Part shown: positions 10,126 to 16,998 of the stretch, piece by piece
Numbering within the stretch: the stretch's first letter is position 1
How the letters are laid out: each line of letters begins with the position of its first letter
Assembly (NCBI GenBank): GCA_900318885.1
Contig: ONMN01000028.1
Location: 1 to 38,980, forward strand
Length of the DNA: 38,980 bases
DNA from: an uncultured Prevotellaceae bacterium
GTDB taxonomy: Bacteria; Bacteroidota; Bacteroidia; Bacteroidales; Bacteroidaceae
Direction of reading: 5' to 3'
The notes under the pieces: generated by a model
Database searches by the model: none
Told to the model about the DNA's origin: nothing
The model's input: only the letters and a program-made list of their open reading frames with translations
Translations under genes and position numbers: made by a program

Positions 10126-11373
10126 TTAACCAATTTTACGGCAAAAGAACAACTTATGCTCTCCAGAAGCCAACGTTGTGGCAAAAATATATGTGTCGCC
10201 GCCATCCTTCAATTTCAGCTTTTTCCGAAGTTGTTCGGCACTCATCGGAAAATTGCGAACTGCAATATTTGCCGATTCCATCGGAACTAAACTTTCACTA
10301 AACTTTTTCTTGATTTCTTGCTTATTCATCGATGAAATGGATAAAATTTTAAACTTACGCCCAGGAAAATCGTTGATTTCATCGGAAGAGAGGAAAAGGT
10401 GAGAGTTTACAGATATCTGTTGTACAGGGTACTGCGCCTCGAGCTCAGCAAAGCATCCTGCCTTCATGATACTGGCATTCGGCTCGTAAAGGTTAAGGGG
10501 ACTGTCAGCGAGGTCGGAGTCCGTCAAATATTCCCACACTGGGAACAAATTATTCCCAGCCTGGGAAGAAAACATTCCCACGCTGGGAAGAAATGTAAAG
10601 CTACTGGCTCCATTGACGCATACTACGCGCAAACCGTCCGTTTGCTCCTTGTCCAGCAACAACAGGAGTTCTTTGCATTCATTGTCAACGCTGACGATAT
10701 GAACTTCCGCAACTTTGAAAACGCCATTAGGCGATGCATTCTCCAAATCGCTGACTGCCTTGCGCCAATCAAGCATAGGGGAAAGTTTGAACAAAATACG
10801 GTCAGCCTTTTGTACTAACAAGGGGAGTAATTCCAAGATATTGGGTGTGCAGTCCTCAATGCTGTAAGTGCGTCCTCCGTGTTCGTTCCTTCGTGCTGGG
10901 TCGAGGAAAGCCAGACTAACGTGGGGCATCTCTGTTAAATATGTTGCTGTATCACAGCAACAAACACAACAACTACGGCCCAGCCTACGGAAGTTCTCCT
11001 GAGCAATGGCGCAAAGCTGTTCGTTCTGCTCAACGTAAGTACGCTGACGGAAGCCTTGCGAAATCCAGTAAAAGTCGACACCAAAACCTCCTGTCAGGTC
11101 AACCATACTTTCGGCCTCACCAGCAATCTTTACCTTATAGCGGGCTGTCTGCTCAGAGGAACATTGTTCCATATTGAGATGAGGGGGATAGATGACTCCT
11201 TCGACCTCAGCCCACGAAGGCAACCTTTTGCGAGCAGTCTGACGACCTGCAATCTGTTGCAAGGCCGTCTGAAGGTCCACTTCTGCGTCCTTCGTACCCT
11301 GCAAAGCCAGCTTCCGTACGTCGTCATTTGCATGTTGACGAACGAATTCCCACGTCTTCTCATTGATTAACAT
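10126..11373 (-). CDS. THUMP-like domain SAM-dependent methyltransferase
   Basis: A 415-residue protein from ATG 11373 (MLINEKTWEFVRQHANDDVRKLAL); the 14-residue upstream extension is AT-rich and crosses the promoter, so it is rejected. It has a Rossmann methyltransferase core with motif I VDLTGGFGVDFYW, the acidic residue of motif II in RTYVEQNEQL, and FLDPARRNEHGGRTYSIED (DPAR motif). The C-terminal part (FPMSAEQLRKKLKLKDGGDTYIFATTL) is the THUMP-like segment found in this Bacteroidetes/Firmicutes family. The role is probably methylation of an RNA or small molecule; the substrate is not known. Residues about 262-281 come from a triple palindromic repeat (see findings). The start codon is almost on the expected transcription start. 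Confidence 0.8.
   Translation of the reverse strand: MLINEKTWEFVRQHANDDVRKLALQGTKDAEVDLQTALQQIAGRQTARKRLPSWAEVEGVIYPPHLNMEQCSSEQTARYKVKIAGEAESMVDLTGGFGVDFYWISQGFRQRTYVEQNEQLCAIAQENFRRLGRSCCVCCCDTATYLTEMPHVSLAFLDPARRNEHGGRTYSIEDCTPNILELLPLLVQKADRILFKLSPMLDWRKAVSDLENASPNGVFKVAEVHIVSVDNECKELLLLLDKEQTDGLRVVCVNGASSFTFLPSVGMFSSQAGNNLFPVWEYLTDSDLADSPLNLYEPNASIMKAGCFAELEAQYPVQQISVNSHLFLSSDEINDFPGRKFKILSISSMNKQEIKKKFSESLVPMESANIAVRNFPMSAEQLRKKLKLKDGGDTYIFATTLASGEHKLFFCRKIG
10531..10589. repeat. Three copies of a 15-bp palindrome TTCCCAnnnTGGGAA at 22-bp period
   Basis: Copies at 10531-10545, 10553-10567 and 10575-10589 share TTCCCA/TGGGAA arms with different central triplets (CAC, GCC, CGC). They are separated by 7-nt AT-rich spacers. 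The block lies inside the THUMP-like methyltransferase gene. The period of 22 and total near 66 nt keep the reading frame, so it looks like an in-frame insertion into a loop. Confidence 0.9.
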
Positions 11374-11377
11374 GCTG

Positions 11378-11385
11378 CAAAAGTA
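11378..11385 (-). promoter_or_regulatory. -7 box (TACTTTTG) for the THUMP-like methyltransferase gene
   Basis: TACTTTTG on the minus strand ends only 4 nt before the ATG at 11373, which implies a leaderless or nearly leaderless transcript. Confidence 0.5.
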
Positions 11386-11402
11386 CGAAAAATATTTTAA
11401 AA

Positions 11403-11430
11403 TCTCAATTTTCAATTCTCAATTCTCAAT
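11403..11430. repeat. Four 7-bp tandem repeats (TCTCAAT / GAnAATT family) in the dapB promoter
   Basis: Units TCTCAAT, TTTCAAT, TCTCAAT, TCTCAAT follow each other without gaps and end 9 nt before the dapB -7 box. On the other strand they read as AATTGAG/AATTGAA, the same family as the heptads before pta and ackA. Confidence 0.75.
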
Positions 11431-11439
11431 TATTTATTG

Positions 11440-11447
11440 TACCTTTG
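11440..11447 (+). promoter_or_regulatory. -7 box (TACCTTTG) for the dapB operon
   Basis: TACCTTTGCA lies 23 nt before the dapB ATG at 11471. The region where a -33 element is expected is occupied by the heptad repeat. Confidence 0.65.
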
Positions 11448-11470
11448 CAGCGTATTAATACATTATTATT

Positions 11471-12187
11471 ATGAAAATAGCTTTAATCGGCTACGGCAAG
11501 ATGGGCAAGATGATAGAGCAGATAGCCCTGAGCCGCGGTCATGAGATTGTGAGTATTATCGACATTGACAACCAGGACGACTTCGACAGCGAGGCCTTCC
11601 GTAGTGCTGATGTTGCGATAGAGTTTACAGCTCCTCAGGCTGCTTATGGCAATTATTTGCGTGCTTTTAAGCACCACGTGAAGGTGGTGAGTGGCTCAAC
11701 GGGCTGGATGAAGGAACATGGTGACGATGTTCGCAGAATGTGCGAGCAGGAAGGACAGACGCTGTTCTGGGCCTCGAACTTCTCCATTGGTGTGGCCATC
11801 TTCAGTGCAGTCAACAAGTATCTTGCAAAGATTATGAACCAATTCCCACAGTACGACGTCGAGATGGAAGAGACGCACCACGTACATAAACTCGACCATC
11901 CTTCAGGGACGGCAATTACACTGGCTGAGGGCATTGTGGAGAATATCGACCGCAAAGAGGCTTGGGCTGAGGATACTACTGACCCCAAACTGTTGCGTAT
12001 CGACCATATCCGTCGTGGTGAGGTGGCAGGTATCCATACCGTCCGCTACGATTCTGAGGCTGACATCATTACGATTACCCACGATGCCCATTCGCGTCAG
12101 GGCTTTGCACTTGGTGCCGTGCTGGCTGCAGAGTACACCAAAGACCATCAGGGTCTTTTGACAATTTCAGATATGTTTAAGTTTTAA
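11471..12187 (+). CDS. dapB: 4-hydroxy-tetrahydrodipicolinate reductase
   Basis: A 238-residue DapB that reduces hydroxytetrahydrodipicolinate with NAD(P)H in lysine and meso-diaminopimelate synthesis. Residues 7-12 (GYGKMG) are the nucleotide-binding loop of the N-terminal Rossmann fold. Residues 134-147 (ETHHVHKLDHPSGT) are the substrate-binding signature, with the catalytic His136/His137 region and Lys140. The C-terminal HSRQGFALGAVLAAEY is also typical. At 238 residues it is slightly shorter than the E. coli enzyme, as usual in Bacteroidetes. It is the first gene of a cluster with lepB, the S26 paralogue, wbqC-like and comEC-like genes. Confidence 0.95.
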   Translation: MKIALIGYGKMGKMIEQIALSRGHEIVSIIDIDNQDDFDSEAFRSADVAIEFTAPQAAYGNYLRAFKHHVKVVSGSTGWMKEHGDDVRRMCEQEGQTLFWASNFSIGVAIFSAVNKYLAKIMNQFPQYDVEMEETHHVHKLDHPSGTAITLAEGIVENIDRKEAWAEDTTDPKLLRIDHIRRGEVAGIHTVRYDSEADIITITHDAHSRQGFALGAVLAAEYTKDHQGLLTISDMFKF

Positions 12188-12215
12188 TAAGTGTCGCCAA
12201 AAGATGTTAATGTTT

Positions 12216-12261
12216 CATGCTTCGCGCAACAAATTCCCAGATGTGTAACGTCGAAAGCATG
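12216..12261 (+). other. Inverted repeat between dapB and lepB
   Basis: CATGCTTCG (12216-12224) can pair with CGAAAGCATG (12252-12261) with one bulged base across a 27-nt loop. There is no T-run after it, so it is not a classical terminator. It could be an mRNA processing or attenuating structure, or chance. Confidence 0.3.
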
Positions 12262-12282
12262 TAAACCAAATATTATACAAGC

Positions 12283-13710
12283 ATGGAGAAAAAGAAAAAG
12301 CTGAATATGAAGGTGCAGTGGGCGAAGTTCATCTGCGTCTTGATACTGTACCTATTATTCCTTTATTGGGTAGGTTCATGGTGGGGACTGCTCGTCATTC
12401 CATTCATCTACGACGTGTATATCACCAAGAAGATCAAGTGGCAGTGGTGGAAGGAGTCAGAAGGACCAGTGAAGTGGGTGATGTCGTGGGTTGACGCATT
12501 GGTGTTCGCCCTCGTGGCTGTCTACTTCATCAACCTGTTCTTTTTCCAGAACTACGTCATTCCATCGAGTTCGCTGGAGAAATCGCTCTTGACAGGCGAC
12601 TATCTCTTCGTGTCGAAGGTGAGCTATGGTCCGCGTATTCCTGAGACACCGCTGACAATGCCTTTGACGCAACACACCCTGCCTGTATTCGAGTGCAAGT
12701 CGTATATTGAATGGCCTCATTGGGACTATCGTCGCGTAAAAGGTTTGGGCAAGGTTCAACTGAACGATATCGTCGTGTTCAACTATCCTGCAGGTGACAC
12801 TCTGACATCAGACATTCGCCACCAGGCAGAGGACTTCTATCGCAACTGCTATGGTTACGGTTATGGACTTTGGGAGAATCGCCCCAATCCTGATTCGCTG
12901 GGCACAGAGGAACGCATGAAGTATTTCCAGCAACTTTACCAGCTGGGACGCGAGTATATTGAGAAGAATCGTCAGGAGTTTGGTGAGATTGTCACTCGTC
13001 CTACGGATCGTCGCGAAAACTACGTGAAACGTTGTGTGGGTCTACCTGGACAGACGTTGCAAATCAAGGACCGCATCGTCTATATCAATGGCGAGGCCAA
13101 CAAGGAACCTGATAACGTGCAGTACACCTATCGCCTAAAGCTGAACCAGCGTTTGGAGGACGATGTAATGAAGGAGTTGGGCATCACGATGGAAGACCTG
13201 ATGAGCCTGAACACCCTCGGCTATATGCCACTGACCAACAACGCTGCCAAAGAGCTAAAACAGCGTGGAATCGCAGATAATATTGAGTTGAACAGAGATA
13301 ATGACGAGTGGGACATCTATCCTTTGAACGGCAATCTGCATTGGACACGCGATAACTACGGTCCAATTTGGATTCCTGCCAAAGGCGAGAGTATCGACCT
13401 GACGTTAGAGAACCTGCCTATCTATGAGCGTCCTATTAGGACTTACGAGGGTAATAAACTCGAGGTGAAGAACGGCAAGATTTTCATCAACGACAAGGAA
13501 ACGACGAAGTACACCTTCAAACTGGATTATTACTGGATGCAGGGTGACAACCGTCATAACTCGCTCGACTCACGCTATTGGGGTTTCGTACCAGAAGACC
13601 ATGTCGTGGGTAAGCCCATCTTCATCTGGTGGAGCTCGGACCCAGACCGTGGTGGTTTTGGCGGCATTCGTTGGAGTCGACTGTTCCGCTTTGTAGACAA
13701 TATCAAATAG
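12283..13710 (+). CDS. lepB: Signal peptidase I
   Basis: A 475-residue S26A leader peptidase with N-terminal membrane segments at about 14-45 and 70-88. Box B NYVIPSSSLEKSLL puts catalytic Ser97 nine residues before GD, as in E. coli LepB. Lys249 in NYVKRCVGLPG is the general base. GDNRHNSLDSRYWGFVPEDHVVGK is box E. An insertion of about 80-100 residues between the core boxes (residues 170-245) and another near 290-380 make it longer than E. coli LepB, as in other Bacteroidetes. It removes signal peptides on the periplasmic face of the inner membrane. No promoter box is seen in the 95-nt gap after dapB. Confidence 0.93.
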   Translation: MEKKKKLNMKVQWAKFICVLILYLLFLYWVGSWWGLLVIPFIYDVYITKKIKWQWWKESEGPVKWVMSWVDALVFALVAVYFINLFFFQNYVIPSSSLEKSLLTGDYLFVSKVSYGPRIPETPLTMPLTQHTLPVFECKSYIEWPHWDYRRVKGLGKVQLNDIVVFNYPAGDTLTSDIRHQAEDFYRNCYGYGYGLWENRPNPDSLGTEERMKYFQQLYQLGREYIEKNRQEFGEIVTRPTDRRENYVKRCVGLPGQTLQIKDRIVYINGEANKEPDNVQYTYRLKLNQRLEDDVMKELGITMEDLMSLNTLGYMPLTNNAAKELKQRGIADNIELNRDNDEWDIYPLNGNLHWTRDNYGPIWIPAKGESIDLTLENLPIYERPIRTYEGNKLEVKNGKIFINDKETTKYTFKLDYYWMQGDNRHNSLDSRYWGFVPEDHVVGKPIFIWWSSDPDRGGFGGIRWSRLFRFVDNIK

Positions 13711-13732
13711 AGGTAAAAAGAATGTAAGAAGT

Positions 13733-14233
13733 ATGGCTAATTGGCTAAAGTACGTAATAGCATTTGCATCAGCATTCGCTGTGATGCTGTTGGTACGTAC
13801 TTTAGTCTTTTCCATACATGGAGTGTTGGGTGAAGGACTGGCTCCTCTATATAAAAGTGGTGACCGTCTGCTCATCAATCGTTGCAGCTATGGTTTGCGC
13901 ATTGAAGGCAATGGACTGTTGCCCTATAGTCGCCTGTTGCGCCAGCCTGTCAAAAAGGGCGATATCGTCGCTTTCACTGTTCCCTGCGACTCGGTCGATG
14001 GGCTTTGTATAGCCCGCTGTACTGCCGTTCCTGGTGATACCATTCGCACAAAAGACGGCCCCTTATTGGTTCCTGGTCTCAAGACCTGCGCCAAAACGGA
14101 TTACTACTGGTTGGAGGCTGTCAACAAGGAGAACCCCATCGACTCCCGCTATTTCGGCTTTATCCCTGAAAGCAACATCATCGGACGCGTGGTCACAGTG
14201 CTTTACAACCGTCAAAACACCCTGCTGCCATGA
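13733..14233 (+). CDS. Signal peptidase I-like protein lacking catalytic Ser and Lys (probable pseudoenzyme)
   Basis: A 166-residue S26-family protein 22 nt after lepB, with one N-terminal membrane segment (about 7-27). The fold is recognisable from KSGDRLLINRCSYGLRI, ARCTAVPGDTI and NPIDSRYFGFIPESNIIGRVV. Aligned to the lepB neighbour, the position nine residues before the conserved GD aspartate is Gly35 instead of Ser, and the general-base position eight residues before the PGD aspartate is Ala94 instead of Lys. GDNR is replaced by EAVNKENP. The frame is intact and embedded in the operon, so it is likely expressed. Possible roles are a binding or regulatory partner of LepB or decay of a duplicate; the sequence does not decide. 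Confidence 0.8.
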   Translation: MANWLKYVIAFASAFAVMLLVRTLVFSIHGVLGEGLAPLYKSGDRLLINRCSYGLRIEGNGLLPYSRLLRQPVKKGDIVAFTVPCDSVDGLCIARCTAVPGDTIRTKDGPLLVPGLKTCAKTDYYWLEAVNKENPIDSRYFGFIPESNIIGRVVTVLYNRQNTLLP

Positions 14234-14838
14234 GCACAGCCTTGTTGCAGACCACCTACTTCGGACCAGTCCAATGGTACCAGAAGCTTTATCGCTACGA
14301 CCACTGTTTGATAGAGCAATACGACTCGTTCCAAAAGCAAACCTATCGAAATCGTTGCGTCATTGCTACTGCCAATGGGTTGCAAGCACTCACTGTCCCT
14401 GTAGAGCATTCAGATGAAAAGATGCTGACTAAGGACCTTCGCATCAGTGACCACAACCAATGGAGACGAGTGCATTGGAATGCCTTACAAAGTGCATACA
14501 GCGAGAGTCCGTTCTTTGAGTATTATGCTGACGATCTACATCCCTTCTTTGAGCAGAAATACACCTTTTTAGTCGATTTCAACGAGAACATCCGTCAGAA
14601 AATCTGCGAACTCATCGACATGCAGCCCTGCATCAGTTACACATCAGACTTCAGCCATCATACATCAGACATCACCGACTTTCGTGACATCATTCACGCC
14701 AAGCATCCACAGCCAGACCCCGACTTCGAACCTAAAGCATATTGGCAGGTGTTCCAGCATAAACATGGTTTCCAGCCCAACCTCTCGATACTCGATTTAC
14801 TATTCTGCATGGGCCCCGAATCCATATTCTATTTGTAA
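14230..14838 (+). CDS. WbqC family protein
   Basis: A 202-residue protein beginning MSTALLQTTYFGPVQWYQKL, followed by QTYRNRCVIATANGLQALTVPVE and ISDHNQWRRVHWNALQSAYSESPFFEYYADDL, the hallmark segments of the WbqC-like family. Some members occur in O-antigen loci and have been suggested to act in nucleotide-sugar or aminosugar modification; no activity can be assigned here. Its ATG overlaps the stop of the upstream S26-like gene (ATGA), indicating coupling. A short repeat ACATCAGAC occurs twice (14641-14649 and 14662-14670), coding for a TSDFSHHTSD stretch. This dapB-lepB-wbqC order recurs in Bacteroidales. Confidence 0.82.
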   Translation: MSTALLQTTYFGPVQWYQKLYRYDHCLIEQYDSFQKQTYRNRCVIATANGLQALTVPVEHSDEKMLTKDLRISDHNQWRRVHWNALQSAYSESPFFEYYADDLHPFFEQKYTFLVDFNENIRQKICELIDMQPCISYTSDFSHHTSDITDFRDIIHAKHPQPDPDFEPKAYWQVFQHKHGFQPNLSILDLLFCMGPESIFYL

Positions 14839-14840
14839 TC

Positions 14841-16331
14841 ATGAAAATCCATGCACCCTTGCTGCCTTTAGCCTTTTGTCTGGCATTTGGCATTGTGGCT
14901 GGCGAATTCCTCAGCAATTGGACATGGGGACTGATTCCACTAGTGATAATATTGGTAGTGACCGCCTTGTTGGGTCGCTATCCTCGTTGGCAATCAGTCG
15001 GTATTGGGTGTTGCGTTGTCCTGATTGGAACAGTCTTACATTCCAGAATCAGACAACAGTTAAACGTCGAATGGCCAGACAAACCAATGGTGACTGAAGC
15101 CGTGGTCATCAGCGAACCCGTTATAAAAGAAAAAGTTATCGTCGCAGACCTCCTGACGACAGAAGAACACAAAAAACTCAGGTGCAGGCTGGTAAGAGAC
15201 AAAAGGAGCGAACGCATCCGCATAGGTGACGGACTCCAGATACGCGCATATATTAATAAGGTACACGCATGGGAAAGAGGGCATTTCGACTATCAACGCT
15301 ATATGGCCTGTCATGGGTTTGTTGGTGAACTGTTTGCGAAACAAAGTGACTGGCAATGGAAACAGCTATCATTGTCTGGTCTCAGCATACTGGAACGAGC
15401 AAAGCTTCGTTTCCTCCTATGGCGCCACCAATTGTTGGAGCAATATCAGAAGTGGGGAATAACAACGGAGGCCTATAGTGTAATAGCAGCAATGACGCTG
15501 GGCGAAAAGTCGCAGTTGGATGCAGGACTAAAGGAAACGTACTCCCAAGTTGGAGCCTCCCACATTCTGGCTCTCAGTGGACTGCACCTGATGATTATAT
15601 ATACGGTCATCTCGCTATTCCTAGGCTGGCGACGATTCAGGACGGTTTCACAAGTCCTTATCGTCCTGTCCATCTGGGCCTTTGCCTTTTTGGTAGGCTT
15701 GTCGCCCAGTGTGACACGTGCAGCTTTCATGATCAGCGTCTACGCTCTGCTAGCATTAGGTCACAGGGAACGAATGTCCGTCAACACGTTGGCATTTACA
15801 GCTATCATCATGCTAATAGTTAATCCTTTGGCGCTCTACGATATGGGATTCCAATTATCCTTCATGGCTGTACTGGCAATTTTGTTGTTCTGTCCTATGC
15901 TGGAACGTATCATCCCTCTTCATATACAACTGGAGCACCGCTGGCTAAAAGCCCTCTGGGGATTAACAACCGTCTCGTTGTCTGCACAAATAGGCACAGC
16001 ACCACTGATTGCCTACTATTTCGAACGTTTTGCCACCTATTTTCTGCTCAGCAACTTCGTGGTCATACCTTTGGCAACAATCCTGCTCTATCTAGCTTTG
16101 CTCAGCATCTGCACCTGTTGGTGGAGCGCACTACAATCATTGATTGTCACGGTCCTCTCATCTGTTGTCATCCTGATGAACAGTCTATTGGAAAGCATTG
16201 CTCACCTGCCCTATTGCAGCATAGAGGGCATCCGACTCTCCACAATGCAATTGGGATGCATTTATTTGCTGATAGGAAGCGCTTACGTCTTTCTCAACCT
16301 AAGATTTCCAAAATTTCGCCAAAACGGTTGA
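14841..16331 (+). CDS. ComEC/Rec2-type competence membrane protein, without the C-terminal hydrolase domain
   Basis: A 496-residue polytopic membrane protein. The N-terminal part (residues 1-210) has two or three membrane segments and an OB-like soluble stretch (DUF4131 type: EAVVISEPV, GDGLQIRAYINKVH). The Competence domain follows from about 215 with SVIAAMTLGEKSQLD, VGASHILALSGLHLMIIYT and VGLSPSVTRAAFMISVYAL, and then a run of transmembrane helices to about 485. ComEC forms the inner-membrane channel for single-stranded DNA uptake. The metallo-beta-lactamase-like domain present in Bacillus ComEC is absent, and the protein is shorter than most homologues. The last 38 nt overlap the end of the convergent HAD gene. 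It starts 2 nt after the wbqC-like gene. Confidence 0.83.
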   Translation: MKIHAPLLPLAFCLAFGIVAGEFLSNWTWGLIPLVIILVVTALLGRYPRWQSVGIGCCVVLIGTVLHSRIRQQLNVEWPDKPMVTEAVVISEPVIKEKVIVADLLTTEEHKKLRCRLVRDKRSERIRIGDGLQIRAYINKVHAWERGHFDYQRYMACHGFVGELFAKQSDWQWKQLSLSGLSILERAKLRFLLWRHQLLEQYQKWGITTEAYSVIAAMTLGEKSQLDAGLKETYSQVGASHILALSGLHLMIIYTVISLFLGWRRFRTVSQVLIVLSIWAFAFLVGLSPSVTRAAFMISVYALLALGHRERMSVNTLAFTAIIMLIVNPLALYDMGFQLSFMAVLAILLFCPMLERIIPLHIQLEHRWLKALWGLTTVSLSAQIGTAPLIAYYFERFATYFLLSNFVVIPLATILLYLALLSICTCWWSALQSLIVTVLSSVVILMNSLLESIAHLPYCSIEGIRLSTMQLGCIYLLIGSAYVFLNLRFPKFRQNG

Positions 16332-16998
16332 TTTTCTGCAGACGTTCGTGGGGAAACTCTTCCGACTTCTCCAATTCCCATACCACATGATAGGGAATAT
16401 AAATGCTATAGGCACCTGCACACAACGCAGGAACCACATCTGAACGAAACGAGTTACCAATCATCACCGTCTGCTCTGGCGCTACATCCAGATTCTCACA
16501 TAACTGCCGGTATTCCTTTTCCGTCTTGTTCGATACGGTCTCCATATGCGAGAAATACTGTTCCAAACCAGAACGACGCAGTTTGTTCTCTTGGTCTAAC
16601 AATTCGCCCTTCGTAAACACCACCAACTGGTATCGTCGCGACTGGGAGAGCAGCTTCAACGTCTCTTCCACTTCTGGCAGAGGGGTTGTGGGAAACAGCA
16701 ACAACTCTCTACCCAGATCCAGCAGTTTCATCACGACATCGCCTGTCAATTGTTCATGACTCACACGAACGGCATTTTCTACCAACGACAACGTAAAGGC
16801 CTTTGTGCCATAACCCGTCAAAGGCAGGTTCTTGCGCTCAGTAGCAAACAAGCCTTCGCTAACCTCGCGGGCTGTTGCCCAAGGACTCAACAAATCACAA
16901 CACTTGTGTTCCACCTCGTCGAACCACGACTGGCAGTCCCATAACGTGTCGTCAGCATCAAATGCCACGACGCGAATATCATCCCACTTCTGGTTCAT
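16294..16998 (-). CDS. HAD superfamily hydrolase (phosphatase)
   Basis: A 234-residue haloacid dehalogenase-fold protein. Motif I is FDADDTLWD with nucleophile Asp14 and acid/base Asp16; motif II is VVFTKG; Lys and motif III are in VSNKTEKEY and VMIGNSFRSDVVPALCAGAYSIYIPY. A helical cap lies between motifs I and II. The substrate is unknown, and the general form resembles small-metabolite phosphatases such as YjjG or phosphoglycolate phosphatase types. Its ATG overlaps the stop codon of the upstream xynE-like gene (ATGA), so it may be co-transcribed with that gene. The 3' end overlaps the comEC-like gene by 38 nt in tail-to-tail orientation. Confidence 0.88.
   Translation of the reverse strand: MNQKWDDIRVVAFDADDTLWDCQSWFDEVEHKCCDLLSPWATAREVSEGLFATERKNLPLTGYGTKAFTLSLVENAVRVSHEQLTGDVVMKLLDLGRELLLFPTTPLPEVEETLKLLSQSRRYQLVVFTKGELLDQENKLRRSGLEQYFSHMETVSNKTEKEYRQLCENLDVAPEQTVMIGNSFRSDVVPALCAGAYSIYIPYHVVWELEKSEEFPHERLQKINRFGEILEILG

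Noticed and set aside
10531-10589. CRISPR-like array
   Set aside because: The repeated unit is a 15-bp palindrome with 7-nt spacers, lies inside a conserved gene and keeps its frame; there are no cas genes and spacers are far too short.
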